This document shows, one piece after another, positions 42,883-54,172 of a stretch of DNA of 64,000 bases. The notes under the pieces were generated by a model. It had not been told where the DNA came from, ran no database searches, and worked only from the letters and a program-made list of their open reading frames with translations. Within the stretch, counting starts at the first letter, position 1; each line of letters opens with the position of its first letter. The stretch is from Propionibacterium sp. oral taxon 192 str. F0372. Lineage in GTDB: Bacteria; Actinomycetota; Actinomycetes; Propionibacteriales; Propionibacteriaceae. The stretch covers positions 1,376,599 through 1,440,598 of the forward strand of contig NZ_KE340297.1 of the NCBI RefSeq assembly GCF_000413315.1, in the 5' to 3' direction. The position numbers and the translations under genes were made by a program.

Positions 42883-43798
42883 TGCGTAACCCGATTCTCG
42901 CCTGGGCATCCCGTGACGAGGTGAAACAGGCCGCACTCACCATCCCGGCCGCCCGTGAACTGGTTTCTGACTACGTTGCGGGGGAGCGCTGGGGCGATCT
43001 CTCCCCGGTGCTGTCGGATCTGGAGGCCAAAGGACTGGCCGTGAGCGTCGAATACCTGGGTGCCCGGGGTGGGCCCGCCGACGCGGTCCGCACCCTGGCG
43101 CACTATCTGGAACTGGTCGACCGTCTGGCCGCCAGTGGTCATGTTGGCGCGGAACTGTCGATCAGACTGAATGGGCTGGGGCTGGATCCGGGAAAATCCA
43201 ACGTTGACGCGGTGGCGGAATCCACCCTGCGTATCGTGCGCGCTGCGGTGAATGCCGGCCTGTTTCCGATTCTCGACATGTCCGGGGCCTGCGAAGTGCC
43301 CCATACTCTCGCGGTGTGGTCCGGGATCAGACAGGACTTTCCGGAGTTCGGCATCACTATGCAGGCAAACCTGCATCGCACCCGGCGCGACATTGAGCAG
43401 GTTGCCTTGCCCGGGGCACGTGTGCGGCTGTGCAAGGGCTCCCACCTCGAATCGCGGCAGGTGGCCTTCCGTAGCCAGCACGAGATCGACCTGGCTTTCG
43501 TGCGCTCGCTACGAGTGCTGATGCAATCCGAGGCCACCTTGATCGTCGCCACTCACGACCCGCGGATGATCGAGATCACCGAGGCCTTGGTCTCCCGGAA
43601 CGGGCGTGCCAAACAGAAACTTGAGTTCCAGATGCTGCAGGGCGTTCGTCCTCTAGAATTGCGGCGCCTAGCCGACATCGGTTACCTGGCCCGCTGCTAC
43701 GTGCCCTACGGCCCCGGTTGGTACGAGTACTACCTGCGCCGACTCGCCGAACGGCCCGCGAACGCGGCTCTGTTTGCTCGCTCGGTGGTCCGCAAGAA

Positions 43799-43802
<4 letters not shown>
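42882..43802 (+). CDS. Proline dehydrogenase
   Basis: A 306-residue monofunctional FAD-dependent PRODH oxidising proline to pyrroline-5-carboxylate. The (beta/alpha)8 domain shows VSVEYLG, LSIRLNGLGLD, RVRLCKGSHLE, ATHD and the C-terminal YYLRRLAERPANA, whose Arg residues bind the proline carboxylate. The ATG follows GGGAGGG. It lies near proC, the opposite reaction, while P5C dehydrogenase is not in the window. Confidence 0.88.
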
Positions 43803-45659
<1,857 letters not shown>

Positions 45660-45663
45660 ACCC

Positions 45664-46467
45664 ATGACGAAGGTTGTCATCATCGGAGGCGGGGCGATGG
45701 GGGAGGCCATCGCCACCGGACTGGTGTGCGCGGGCTGGGACGATATCCACGTGGTCGAAGCCAACCCGGCGCGGCGTGACGAACTCGCGACCATCGAGGC
45801 CCTTCACGTCACCGGCCATCTTGCTGCGACGATCCCCGGTGCGCGGGTGGTCGTTCTGCTGGTGAAACCCAAGGATGTCGTCGCAGCCTGTGAGCAGCTG
45901 GCCCCGCTGCTGCCGGATGGTGCCGTCGTATTGTCGATGGCTGCCGGGGTGAAGCTGGCGAGCTTGGCCACTCATCTTCCCGAGGCTGCGAGCGTGGTGC
46001 GCATCATGCCGAATACCCCGGCTCGCATCGGCTATGGGATGGCGGCACTGTCGCCCAATGAACATGTCGACGACGCCCAGCTTGCCCTGGCTTGCTCAAT
46101 CACCGATGCGGTGGGGGCCAGCGTCGTCGTGCCGGAGAATCTGCAGGATGCGGTGACTGCGGTCTCCGGCTCCGGACCCGCCTATCTGTTCTATGTTGCC
46201 GAAGCCATGATCGAGGCCGGGGTACAGCTGGGGTTGCCGCGTGATGTCGCCGATACCCTGACCAGGCAGACCCTGTTGGGCTCGGCTCATCTGCTGGCGC
46301 GAGGTGAGCACCCATCGATCCTGCGTGAGAGGGTCACCTCACCAGGGGGAACCACCGCAGCAGCCCTCGCCGAACTTGATGCCCACGCGGTGCGGGCAGG
46401 CGTGGCTGCCGCCATGCATGCTGCCCGCGACATCAGCGCGGGCTCATCGGGGGTGAGCCCGGCTTAG
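45664..46467 (+). CDS. proC: Pyrroline-5-carboxylate reductase
   Basis: A 267-residue enzyme for the last step of proline synthesis. The Rossmann motif IIGGGAMGEAIATGL is at the N-terminus, and the C-terminal signature GSGPAYLFYVAEAMIEAGVQLG plus VTSPGGTTAAAL is intact. GGAG before the asd stop serves as its ribosome binding site, so asd and proC are co-translated. Confidence 0.97.
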   Translation: MTKVVIIGGGAMGEAIATGLVCAGWDDIHVVEANPARRDELATIEALHVTGHLAATIPGARVVVLLVKPKDVVAACEQLAPLLPDGAVVLSMAAGVKLASLATHLPEAASVVRIMPNTPARIGYGMAALSPNEHVDDAQLALACSITDAVGASVVVPENLQDAVTAVSGSGPAYLFYVAEAMIEAGVQLGLPRDVADTLTRQTLLGSAHLLARGEHPSILRERVTSPGGTTAAALAELDAHAVRAGVAAAMHAARDISAGSSGVSPA

Positions 46468-46583
46468 CAGGTGCTGCCGAAGGGGTGAGCGCATTCTCCG
46501 CTGTTCGTTGACTAGAAGAAGCGTTGCGGAAAGGAGTCGCGCTGTTCGGCTCTCGTATTGCTGTTCTACAAGGAGGCTGGTTT

Positions 46584-46985
46584 TCATGGTGATGTCTTTC
46601 GGATGTTGCATACCCGCCATGGTTGGCCGTCTGCTGAACGTGTCACATCCAAGTTCCAGCCAATGCTGGTATTTTCTCCCGACTTCAGTTCATATTTAAA
46701 TCCTATCAGTAAGTTGACTGTTGTGGGAGTAATTTCCCATTTACCAACGCTCTCGACGGTGAATGTGGTGATTTTTTTCTTGTTTGTGTTGAACCAGGCT
46801 TGTGTGGTGTTCCAGCAGTCGCCGGAGAGATGTTGTGCGGCTTGTTGGTCGCCGACCCTGACGGATTCGAGGAAGGCGGTGGCCACGGCATCTGGTGTGG
46901 CGTCGTCGGGTGGTATGTCCACGTGAGGGGCGCAGCCGGTCAAGGTCACGCTGGCCACCAGCAGTGAAGTGAGCAGGCGCTTCAC
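46584..46985 (-). CDS. Small lipoprotein of the WXG-amidase cassette
   Basis: A 133-residue lipoprotein with a signal peptide and lipobox (LTGC), followed by a compact domain of about 100 residues (DAVATAFLESVRVGDQQAAQHL...CWNTTQAWF), like the SnoaL/DUF4878-type domains of actinobacterial lipoproteins. The GTG start lies in the stop of the WXG100-like gene (GTGA), so it belongs to this cassette; an immunity or anchoring role is possible. Confidence 0.75.
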   Translation of the reverse strand: MKRLLTSLLVASVTLTGCAPHVDIPPDDATPDAVATAFLESVRVGDQQAAQHLSGDCWNTTQAWFNTNKKKITTFTVESVGKWEITPTTVNLLIGFKYELKSGENTSIGWNLDVTRSADGQPWRVCNIRKTSP

Positions 46986-47287
46986 AGCAGCCCCTGCAGG
47001 GCCTGGGCGGCAAGTGTGTTCTCGGTCTCGGCCTGCTCGGTGCTCATTGCCGAATCGTCGAGCTTGTCGGCGGCAATCATGGTGCGCCGAACTAGATCGC
47101 CCAGCTCCCGCGCCCAGGCGTCCTGGCAGCTCATCAATGCGGCTGAGGTGTGTAGGCCGGTGGTCTCGGCAGCGGTTGAGCCCACATCCTCAAGCCCGGC
47201 ATTGAGTCTGGAGATTACGGCCTGGGTCTGTTCTCTGATGTTGGATGCAACCGAGCTGACCTCGGCCCAGTTCATGTCAATGCTCAT
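46982..47287 (-). CDS. WXG100-like small helical protein
   Basis: A 101-residue, all-helical acidic protein beginning MSIDMNWAEVSSVASNI, with a central turn region (TTGLHTSAALMSCQDAW) and no signal peptide, as in ESAT-6/WXG100-like or related type VII substrates. The ATG has GGAGGA five bases away. It lies 15 bases after the amidase gene. No type VII secretion core gene is in the window. Confidence 0.65.
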   Translation of the reverse strand: MSIDMNWAEVSSVASNIREQTQAVISRLNAGLEDVGSTAAETTGLHTSAALMSCQDAWARELGDLVRRTMIAADKLDDSAMSTEQAETENTLAAQALQGLL

Positions 47288-47302
47288 CTTTTTCCTCCAT
47301 CC

Positions 47303-48547
47303 TCACCATGTCTCGGTGACCCGGACGATCTGGACACCTTGGGTACCGCCTTGTACGTGCGTGTAAGGGAGCCTGCCGTTCCAGGAAAGGTTCTGAGCCG
47401 AATCAGAATGCTGGGTGTAGAGGATGTCCCCGTTGGGCAGTACCCCGGTGACCAGCGCGGTGTGGTGTATCTCGCCGGTGGTTCCCTCGTTAGTGACATA
47501 CAAGATATCACCGGGCCGGGCATTCACTGGGTCAATTATCTGGGCTCGTTGGGAGACGAAGAAATCGTGCTGCTGTTGCGCCCCGCCCCATGAATTGGAA
47601 TAGTCATCACCAAAATCGAAAAACAGGAACTTCTTCCTTGCGTGCCCCCACTCGTCCTCATCCCATCGCCATAGGAAACCCGGCTTTCCCTTTTGCTCCA
47701 GGCCTGCGTGCTCGAAGGCCTGCGACACGAAATTCGTGCAGTTGCTGTCTGTGTGCGTCCAGTCGATGGAGGTGTCGTCCCAGTGGTCCCGGGCGAACTC
47801 CAGCAGTTTTAACCGGTCATAGCCGCGTTCGGGCTCAGACAGATGACGTCTCACCGCGACGGAGATGCCCGCCATCCCAGCGATCTCCAGCGGCACGGTC
47901 TTCAGGTACATGTCCCGCTGCGTGCCGGAGAGCCCATCCCACCAGGTCGACTGGACGGTGGGTGAATCATCCAGGGGCATCGTCTTCCTGATGATCTCCA
48001 ACCCGGTATCAACGCCTTCCGGTAGGATCCTATCCCTGTGCAACTCGAGATCATCGGCATTGATGTCACCCTCGCCATTGATGTTCAGTTCGGTGAGCCC
48101 GATGCCGGTCAACGCCTGTGCGGCCCTCTGGTCCGCGACAGTGGCGTCCTCCAGTGCGGCGGTCAGCTCCGTGGTGATCATCGAGGCACGGTTCAGCTGG
48201 TCGGCGAGCGATCCGGATGTCTTCGCATCGGCACCGAGCATCACCGTCCCGGTGTCGGACACCCGGAAGCCACGGGTGGCGCACTCCGCCAGCCAGGCCG
48301 CGATCCTCGACTTTGCCCCGGTGAACGCGAGATCTAGCCCCGACAGCACCGAGCACACCGCCCGGGACCGCACACCCACGATCGAGTAGCTGTAGACCAA
48401 CCGGCCGATCTCACCGGCGGCCAGCGCCCCGGTGGTGTCCCTCCAAGCCTCCGGAAGCGCCTTGCCCCCGCTGTCGAAGAGACCAGCAGCGGCTTCGTCC
48501 ATGTCCGTCGCCATGTGCGCCCAGGATTCCTCGAGTTCACCGAACAC
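47303..48547 (-). CDS. Putative amidase-domain (Amidase_6) effector with helical N-terminus
   Basis: A 414-residue protein. Residues 1-150 are helical and WXG/LXG-like (ELEESWAHMATDMDEAAAGL), with no signal peptide. The C-terminal 170 residues form an Amidase_6 papain-like domain: catalytic Cys270 in DSNCTNFVSQA, with His361/His362 in GEIHHTALVTGV. Residues of about 152-166 (NINGEGDINADDLEL) look like an EF-hand-type calcium loop. Together with the WXG100-like and lipoprotein genes it resembles a secreted peptidoglycan hydrolase or toxin. The GTG start follows an in-frame stop, so no longer start exists. Confidence 0.8.
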   Translation of the reverse strand: MFGELEESWAHMATDMDEAAAGLFDSGGKALPEAWRDTTGALAAGEIGRLVYSYSIVGVRSRAVCSVLSGLDLAFTGAKSRIAAWLAECATRGFRVSDTGTVMLGADAKTSGSLADQLNRASMITTELTAALEDATVADQRAAQALTGIGLTELNINGEGDINADDLELHRDRILPEGVDTGLEIIRKTMPLDDSPTVQSTWWDGLSGTQRDMYLKTVPLEIAGMAGISVAVRRHLSEPERGYDRLKLLEFARDHWDDTSIDWTHTDSNCTNFVSQAFEHAGLEQKGKPGFLWRWDEDEWGHARKKFLFFDFGDDYSNSWGGAQQQHDFFVSQRAQIIDPVNARPGDILYVTNEGTTGEIHHTALVTGVLPNGDILYTQHSDSAQNLSWNGRLPYTHVQGGTQGVQIVRVTETW

Positions 48548-48816
48548 TCATGGACGCACATCGTTCACCTGGGAGATCGTCAGCACGGCACCACCCCCTA
48601 CCCCCTTCGACACTACCTTTCGGGTGTGGACTTCGTGCGGAATCCACGGCATCGGGGTTTGCGGTTCCGCTCAGCCGGGCATCGGTCCGCTCCTTGGAAC
48701 AGGCCGTAGTTTTTCGCGATGCGGGGTGGTTCCGAGTAGTCTAATCGAGTTGTGTTGCCGCTGCATGCGGCAGCCTGTCCGCAGGCCGCGGGCAGGTCCC
48801 TACCGAAAGGCTGACA

Positions 48817-48918
48817 GTGGGATCCGTCATCAAGAAGCGTCGTAAGCGTATGGCGAAGAAGAAGCACCGCAAGCTTCTCAAGAAGACGCGTATTCAGCGT
48901 CGTCGCGCCGGTCGCTGA
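48817..48918 (+). CDS. Small ribosomal protein bS22 (AURKAIP1/COX24 domain)
   Basis: A 33-residue, very basic protein (GTG start, [18 protein letters not shown] and onward to a C-terminal RRAGR). It matches the actinobacterial 30S protein bS22, first described in mycobacteria and related to mitochondrial mS38. GAAAGG lies seven bases upstream. It is commonly missed by gene finders because of its size. Confidence 0.93.
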   Translation: MGSVIKKRRKRMAKKKHRKLLKKTRIQRRRAGR

Positions 48919-48999
48919 GCGCATCGGGGCATCGGCTTGGTGGCCGGATGCTTCGCGTGTCCTGCTCTGGGGCGGGACACGGAGTCTAGGGGGCGTTTG

Positions 49000-50619
49000 G
49001 TGAGCGATCCGTCGGCCGTGATCGGCCTTGAGGAGTTAGATCCACAGGAGTGGCTAACACACAAGGGCTTCAGTGATGTGAATCCCGGCTATGTCGTGTT
49101 CGTGGGAACCGGGTCGGGCGAGGTCATGCAGTTGACCTTGTCTGCAGTCAAGGCGATTGCTGAGGCCCAGGTCGCGGTTCTCGCCCCGAGCGTGGCCCCG
49201 GAGCTCCTGGAGGAGCCCGAGATCGACCGCCACCCTGACCTGCTGGTGGTCGAGGCAGGTGCATCGCCACCGCTGGACAAGATCATCGCCTTGTCCCGGG
49301 CAGGCGCTCACGTCGTGTGGCTAGTGCCCGGCGACCCGCTGCTGGACGGCGACATTGGGGGCATCTGTGCCGGACTTATTGAGGCAGGTGTTCTGTTCGA
49401 CGTTGTCCCAGGGCTGTCGGAAAAATCTTTGGCTCATACCACCGCAGGCATCCACGCACCCCGCGGGGCATGGATCTGGTCATCGGCGACCCCGGTTGGC
49501 GAACGCTCGCTCATGGTGATGACCACTACCGACAAATTGGATACCTTTTCCGAACAACTGCTCAAAGCGGGGGCTGAATCCACCACCCCGGTGCTGGTCT
49601 CGGTGGACCACGGCACCCGGGCGCAGACCTCGGTGGGTACAACCGTCGCCAAACTGGCTAAGGCCACAGCATCGCTGGAGCCTGGCTTGCCCGCTGCGGT
49701 GTTCGCCGGTAAACGCAGCGAACGCGACCCCAGGCTCAACTGGTTCGAATCGAAACCCCTGTTCGGCTGGCGGATCCTCGTTCCGCACACCAAGGGACGC
49801 ACCGGTGCCCTGGAACGACGCCTCGAACATCATGGGGCTATCCCGGTCAAGGTGCTCACCTTGTCCGTCGAACCTCCGCGCAACCTGCAACCTCTAGAAA
49901 GGGCGGTGCAGGGCCTGGTCGATGGACGCTTCCAGTGGATCGTCTTCAACTCACCCAATGCGGTGCGGGCCATCGCGCAGCGTCTGGGTGCCCTGGGTCT
50001 CGACGCTCGTGCCTATTCCGGGCTGCGCATCGCTGCCGTGGGCGCCGACACCGTCGCCGAACTTCAGGCCGGGGGAATCACCCCTGAGTTGGTGCCCGAC
50101 GGCGACCAGGTATCCGAGGCCCTCGCCGAGGTTTTCCCGATGTACGACGACCTGCTCGACCCGATCAAACGGGTCCTGGTGCCGCGTGCCGAGGTTGCCG
50201 TCGATTCGCTGGTCAACGGTTTGGGTGAACTTGGCTGGGAAGTCGAGGATGTGGTCGCCTTCCGCACGGTGCGAGCCGCACCGCCTCCCGCAGAGGTTCG
50301 CGAATCCATCAAGACTGGCCGTTACGACGCCGCGGTGTTCACCTCGGCTTCGACGGCCCGCAATATGGTCGGCATCGCCGGGAAACCGCATGCCGACACG
50401 ATCATCGCGGCCATCGGCCCGGCCACTGTCGCTTCCTGCGCTGAACACGGTATGCGGGTCGACGTCACCCCCGAGATCCCGGGGGCGGTGGAACTCGCCG
50501 ATGCCTTGGCTGATTTCGCCGTCCGTCGGCGCCAGGCGATGATCGCCGAGGGCAAACCCTACAAGCGCCCCTCACAGCGCAGGGCCAGGCGTCGCCGCAG
50601 CACAGCCAAGGGATCCTGA
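49000..50619 (+). CDS. hemD: Uroporphyrinogen-III synthase fused to a CobA-like methyltransferase domain
   Basis: A 539-residue fusion. Residues of about 25-240 resemble the SUMT/CobA tetrapyrrole methylase fold (YVVFVGTGSGEVMQLTL, VVWLVPGDPLLDGDIG, VVPGLSEKSLAHTTAGI). The canonical GAGPGD and GGDPF motifs are altered, so methyltransferase activity is doubtful. Residues of about 260-510 form HemD, cyclising hydroxymethylbilane to uroporphyrinogen III. The tail is Arg/Lys-rich. The GTG follows AGGGGG. Hem partner genes (hemA, hemC, hemB) are not in the window. Confidence 0.85.
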   Translation: MSDPSAVIGLEELDPQEWLTHKGFSDVNPGYVVFVGTGSGEVMQLTLSAVKAIAEAQVAVLAPSVAPELLEEPEIDRHPDLLVVEAGASPPLDKIIALSRAGAHVVWLVPGDPLLDGDIGGICAGLIEAGVLFDVVPGLSEKSLAHTTAGIHAPRGAWIWSSATPVGERSLMVMTTTDKLDTFSEQLLKAGAESTTPVLVSVDHGTRAQTSVGTTVAKLAKATASLEPGLPAAVFAGKRSERDPRLNWFESKPLFGWRILVPHTKGRTGALERRLEHHGAIPVKVLTLSVEPPRNLQPLERAVQGLVDGRFQWIVFNSPNAVRAIAQRLGALGLDARAYSGLRIAAVGADTVAELQAGGITPELVPDGDQVSEALAEVFPMYDDLLDPIKRVLVPRAEVAVDSLVNGLGELGWEVEDVVAFRTVRAAPPPAEVRESIKTGRYDAAVFTSASTARNMVGIAGKPHADTIIAAIGPATVASCAEHGMRVDVTPEIPGAVELADALADFAVRRRQAMIAEGKPYKRPSQRRARRRRSTAKGS

Positions 50620-50664
50620 TTCACAAAACAACAACTACCCCGCAGCCCGACACAGGAGAAATGC

Positions 50665-51318
50665 GTGAGTGAAGTGAAACAGGTGCACCTGGTGCGCCAC
50701 GGTGAGGTCAACAATCCCACCGGCGTGCTCTACGGACGCCTGCCCGGCTACCACCTGTCCGCCACCGGGCAAGCGATGGCCGAACGGCTGGGGGAATGGT
50801 TTGCTAACACCCCGGTTGATCACCTGCGCTGTTCCCCGCTGGAACGTGCTCAGGAGACGATGGCGCCGATCGCTGAGGGCCGTGAGATCTGCGTCGTAAC
50901 CGATGCCCGGCTCATTGAGGCGGACAATGCCTTCGCCGGAAAGGTTTTCGGCAAGTACAACAAGCCACTGCTCGACCCACGCAACTGGTGGTTGTTACGC
51001 GATCCGTTCACTCCTTCGTGGGGTGAGCCCTACCCACAGCTGGCAGCCCGGATGCTGTCGGCCATTGATGAGGTGGTGGCTGGGCTTCCTACCGGGGGGC
51101 AGGCGGTGCTGGTCTCCCACCAGCTGCCGATCTGGACCACCCGGTTGGCTTTGGAGGAGCACTCCTTCGTTCACGATCCGCGGCGACGTCAATGCATTCT
51201 CGCATCGGTGACCACTCTGCGTTACCGCGATGACACCTTCTGCGGGCTCACCTACGCCGAACCCGCGCGTGACCTGCTACGAGAGAACGGCAATCGGGCC
51301 TTCTCCTCGGGGCATTAA
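50665..51318 (+). CDS. Histidine phosphatase family protein
   Basis: A 217-residue phosphoglycerate-mutase-like protein with the RHG motif near residue 11 (VRHGEVNNPTGVLYGR), a second catalytic His in LVSHQLPIW, and LRCSPLERAQETM. The GTG has AGGAGA six bases away. Substrate unknown; such proteins are seen beside heme genes in actinobacteria. Confidence 0.87.
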   Translation: MSEVKQVHLVRHGEVNNPTGVLYGRLPGYHLSATGQAMAERLGEWFANTPVDHLRCSPLERAQETMAPIAEGREICVVTDARLIEADNAFAGKVFGKYNKPLLDPRNWWLLRDPFTPSWGEPYPQLAARMLSAIDEVVAGLPTGGQAVLVSHQLPIWTTRLALEEHSFVHDPRRRQCILASVTTLRYRDDTFCGLTYAEPARDLLRENGNRAFSSGH

Positions 51319-51383
51319 GCCCTCAGCCCACCGCGCCAGGTAGTTCCGGGGCGCCGCGCAGACCGCGGTGTGGATCCAGATGA

Positions 51384-51389
51384 CACAAT
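51384..51389 (+). promoter_or_regulatory. -10 element of mtr (leaderless)
   Basis: CACAAT ends six bases before the ATG at 51396. Confidence 0.4.
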
Positions 51390-51395
51390 GGGGCC

Positions 51396-52835
51396 ATGGC
51401 TGAACAACAGGTGTCCAATGATCATGTCGACCTGTGCATCATCGGTTCTGGATCCGGGCTGAGTCTGGTCAATGACGATCTCGGCGACTGGAAGATCGTC
51501 GTCATCGACGACGGCCTTGGGGTGCTGGAACGCTTCGGAGGCACCTGTCTCAATGCCGGATGCATACCCACCAAGATGTTCGCAGTTCCCGCCCACTACG
51601 CCATGGCTCCCGCGGAGGCAGCCGCGGTTGACACCGAGGTCAGCTTCTCCGGGATCGACTATCCGGCTCTGAAGATGCGCATCTTCGGACGCACCGATGG
51701 TATTTCCTCCGCCGGGCTGTCCGGGCTAACTGCCCGCCCCAACGTCGAGGTGATCTTCGGCGCGGCAACCTTTGTCGATGCCCATACCATCAAGGTGGGC
51801 CAACGCATCGTGAGCGCCGACCGGATCGTCGTCGCGGCCGGTTCTCGGCCGCGTGGCCTTGATCTGCCCGGCTTCGACGATCCCTATCTGCAGGCCTTCA
51901 TCTACACTTCCGAAACGATCATGCGGCTTGCCGAACTGCCCCGTCGCATGGTGATCCTGGGTGGCGGTGTCGAAGCTGTTGAATTTGGGCACATCTACGC
52001 CGCCCTGGGAGTGCATGTCACAGTGATCTCCCGCTCCGCCCCCCTGCTGCGCAAGTTGGATTCCTTGATTGCTGAGGCAGCAACTGAGGCCCTTGCCGGG
52101 CGTGTCGCAGTGCGCCTCAACCAGCAGGTCACCGGGCTGGAACCCGAGGTCGACGGTGGAGTCGTCGTGTCCACGGTGGATGCCACCGGTATTGAGTATT
52201 CCTACGAGTCCGATGTTGTACTCCTGGCGATGGGGAGGATACCCAACGGCGACCAACTGATGGTGGAGAACGCCGGAATCACCCTGACCAACGGTGGTTT
52301 CGTCCCCGTCGACGAGCATATGCGGACCCCGGTTCCGCACATCTGGGCCCTGGGCGACGTGTGTGCCCCGAAGATGCTGAAACACCTCGCCAACCAGCAG
52401 GCGCGCGTGGTAAAGCACAATCTGCTCGCCGAACGCGACGGTCAGCCGCTGGTCGCCACCCGGGAGGAATACGTGCCCCTGGGCGTCTTCGGTCACCCCG
52501 AGATCGCCTCGGTGGGAGCCACCAGCGCCGATCTCGACCGAGCCGGGATTCCACACGTCGAATACATCCACGAGTACGGGTGGACGGCCTACGGATGGGC
52601 GCTCAACGATACCGGTCATTTCGTGAAACTCATCGCCGACGAGACTGGTGAGAAACTGCTGGGTGCACACATCGTCGGCCCGCAGGCCACCACCCTCATT
52701 CAAGTACTGCAATTCGCGATGACCCAGCAGATGGCGATTTCCACGATGATCTCGGGTCAATACTGGATCCATCCGGCGCTCACCGAGGTTGTGGAGAATG
52801 CCCTGATCGGGGTGCGCCGGGCCGCCCGGGGCTGA
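51396..52835 (+). CDS. mtr: Mycothione reductase
   Basis: A 479-residue FAD/NADPH disulfide oxidoreductase. The redox pair is in GGTCLNAGCIPTKM, FAD sites GSGSG and WALGDV, and the NAD(P) site LGGGVEAVEFG. The C-terminal His-Glu pair is in YWIHPALTEVVEN, the form seen in mycothione reductases rather than dihydrolipoamide dehydrogenases. It regenerates mycothiol, marking an actinobacterium. The ATG is preceded by a -10 six bases away. Confidence 0.9.
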   Translation: MAEQQVSNDHVDLCIIGSGSGLSLVNDDLGDWKIVVIDDGLGVLERFGGTCLNAGCIPTKMFAVPAHYAMAPAEAAAVDTEVSFSGIDYPALKMRIFGRTDGISSAGLSGLTARPNVEVIFGAATFVDAHTIKVGQRIVSADRIVVAAGSRPRGLDLPGFDDPYLQAFIYTSETIMRLAELPRRMVILGGGVEAVEFGHIYAALGVHVTVISRSAPLLRKLDSLIAEAATEALAGRVAVRLNQQVTGLEPEVDGGVVVSTVDATGIEYSYESDVVLLAMGRIPNGDQLMVENAGITLTNGGFVPVDEHMRTPVPHIWALGDVCAPKMLKHLANQQARVVKHNLLAERDGQPLVATREEYVPLGVFGHPEIASVGATSADLDRAGIPHVEYIHEYGWTAYGWALNDTGHFVKLIADETGEKLLGAHIVGPQATTLIQVLQFAMTQQMAISTMISGQYWIHPALTEVVENALIGVRRAARG

Positions 52836-52943
52836 ACGCGATACCTGCTGGGTCCGTGTGTGGGTGCGGTCATTCGCGCCCGTTGTTCTTCCGGTATCTG
52901 GTGTGGCTGGCTGCCGGTGTTGGCTCCCCGGAGCCACTCGGGT

Positions 52944-52949
52944 GAGAAT
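52944..52949 (+). promoter_or_regulatory. -10 element of the GH3 lipoprotein gene (leaderless)
   Basis: GAGAAT ends six bases before the GTG at 52956; TTGGCT at 52920-52925 lies 18 bases upstream as a possible -35. Confidence 0.45.
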
Positions 52950-52955
52950 GACCGG

Positions 52956-54152
52956 GTGAACAAGGCACGGATTGCAGCGACGGCAGCGCTGTTCGCGGTC
53001 GGCTGCTCGGCGAGCCCCACCAGCGGGGATACCCCATCATCAAGCTCGCCGAGCCCCACCCCGGCGCTGTCCCCGACACCGACCCCTACAGCGGCTATGG
53101 AACCCACGTCCGCCGACTCGGGTGGGGCGTGCCTGGTGAAGGCCTCTGCGATGAGTCTCGACGACCAGGTCGGCCAGCTGTACATGATGGCCGTGCAGAC
53201 CGGTACCCCCGTCGACACAGCCGTCGCATCGGTGAAGGAATCCCGCCCCGGAGCGGTGATCTTGCTGGGCAATTGGACCCTGCCGATTGCCGAGGTCAAC
53301 GCATACACCGAGCAACTGCGCGCCGGTTCGGATCAACCGCTGCTCATCGGCGTCGATCAGGAGGGCGGGCTAGTGCAGCGTCTGCAAGGCACCGGATTCG
53401 AGAAGATCCCGGCGGCCAGTGCTCAAACGACGATGGATGCCGCAGCGCTACGCACTGCTTGGGCTGGTTGGGGTGCCCAGCTGACCCAAGCTGGGGTCGA
53501 CTGGGATCTTGCCCCGGTGGCCGATGTTGTCCCGGCTGCAAACGAATCCGCCAACGAACCGGTGGCTCAACTTGGTCGTGGTTACGGGTCCGATCCTGAC
53601 CATGTCAGCTCCCAGGTGTCGGCTGTGGTCAACGGGCTCGCCGACGCCAAGGTTGCATCCTCGGTGAAGCACTTCCCGGGACTGGGCCAGGTGAGGCAGA
53701 ACACCGACCTGGCCGTCGCCCATGATGCGGTGAGCACCCTGTCGCCCGAGGAACTGGCGCCCTTCCAGGCTGCGGTCGACGCTGGCGCCTCCTCGGTGAT
53801 GGTCTCCTCGGCGATCTACGACAATGTCGATGCGGCGAATCCCGCGGTCTTCTCCCAGACGGTCGTCACCGGAATCCTGCGGGAACGCATGGGCTTCGAG
53901 GGCCTGGTGGTCTCCGACGACCTCGGGGTGGCGGCAGCGGTCGCCGAATACCCGATCGACCAGCGCGGGAATCTGTTCCTGGAGGCAGGTGGTGATCTGG
54001 TGATCGTCGCCGATCCGGCAGCCACCCAGCAGATGATCGACGGCACTCTCGCCAAGGCCCGGGCGGACAAGACCTTCGCTGATTCCCTGGCCCCCAAGGT
54101 GGCGCGGGTACTGGAGCTCAAGCAGTCGCGAGGGATGCTCAGCTGCGGGTGA
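52956..54152 (+). CDS. Glycoside hydrolase family 3 lipoprotein (beta-N-acetylhexosaminidase-like)
   Basis: A 398-residue lipoprotein: short signal peptide with lipobox (AVGC), a Ser/Pro/Thr linker (about 18-50), then a GH3 barrel with VDQEGGLVQRL, SVKHFPGLG (NagZ-type catalytic His region) and VVSDDLG with the nucleophile Asp. It probably removes N-acetylglucosamine from cell-wall fragments outside the membrane. The GTG at 52956 is chosen from the -10 spacing and because it puts the signal peptide at the N-terminus. Confidence 0.88.
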   Translation: MNKARIAATAALFAVGCSASPTSGDTPSSSSPSPTPALSPTPTPTAAMEPTSADSGGACLVKASAMSLDDQVGQLYMMAVQTGTPVDTAVASVKESRPGAVILLGNWTLPIAEVNAYTEQLRAGSDQPLLIGVDQEGGLVQRLQGTGFEKIPAASAQTTMDAAALRTAWAGWGAQLTQAGVDWDLAPVADVVPAANESANEPVAQLGRGYGSDPDHVSSQVSAVVNGLADAKVASSVKHFPGLGQVRQNTDLAVAHDAVSTLSPEELAPFQAAVDAGASSVMVSSAIYDNVDAANPAVFSQTVVTGILRERMGFEGLVVSDDLGVAAAVAEYPIDQRGNLFLEAGGDLVIVADPAATQQMIDGTLAKARADKTFADSLAPKVARVLELKQSRGMLSCG

Positions 54153-54172
54153 GCCGTTCGAAGCGGTGGCAT

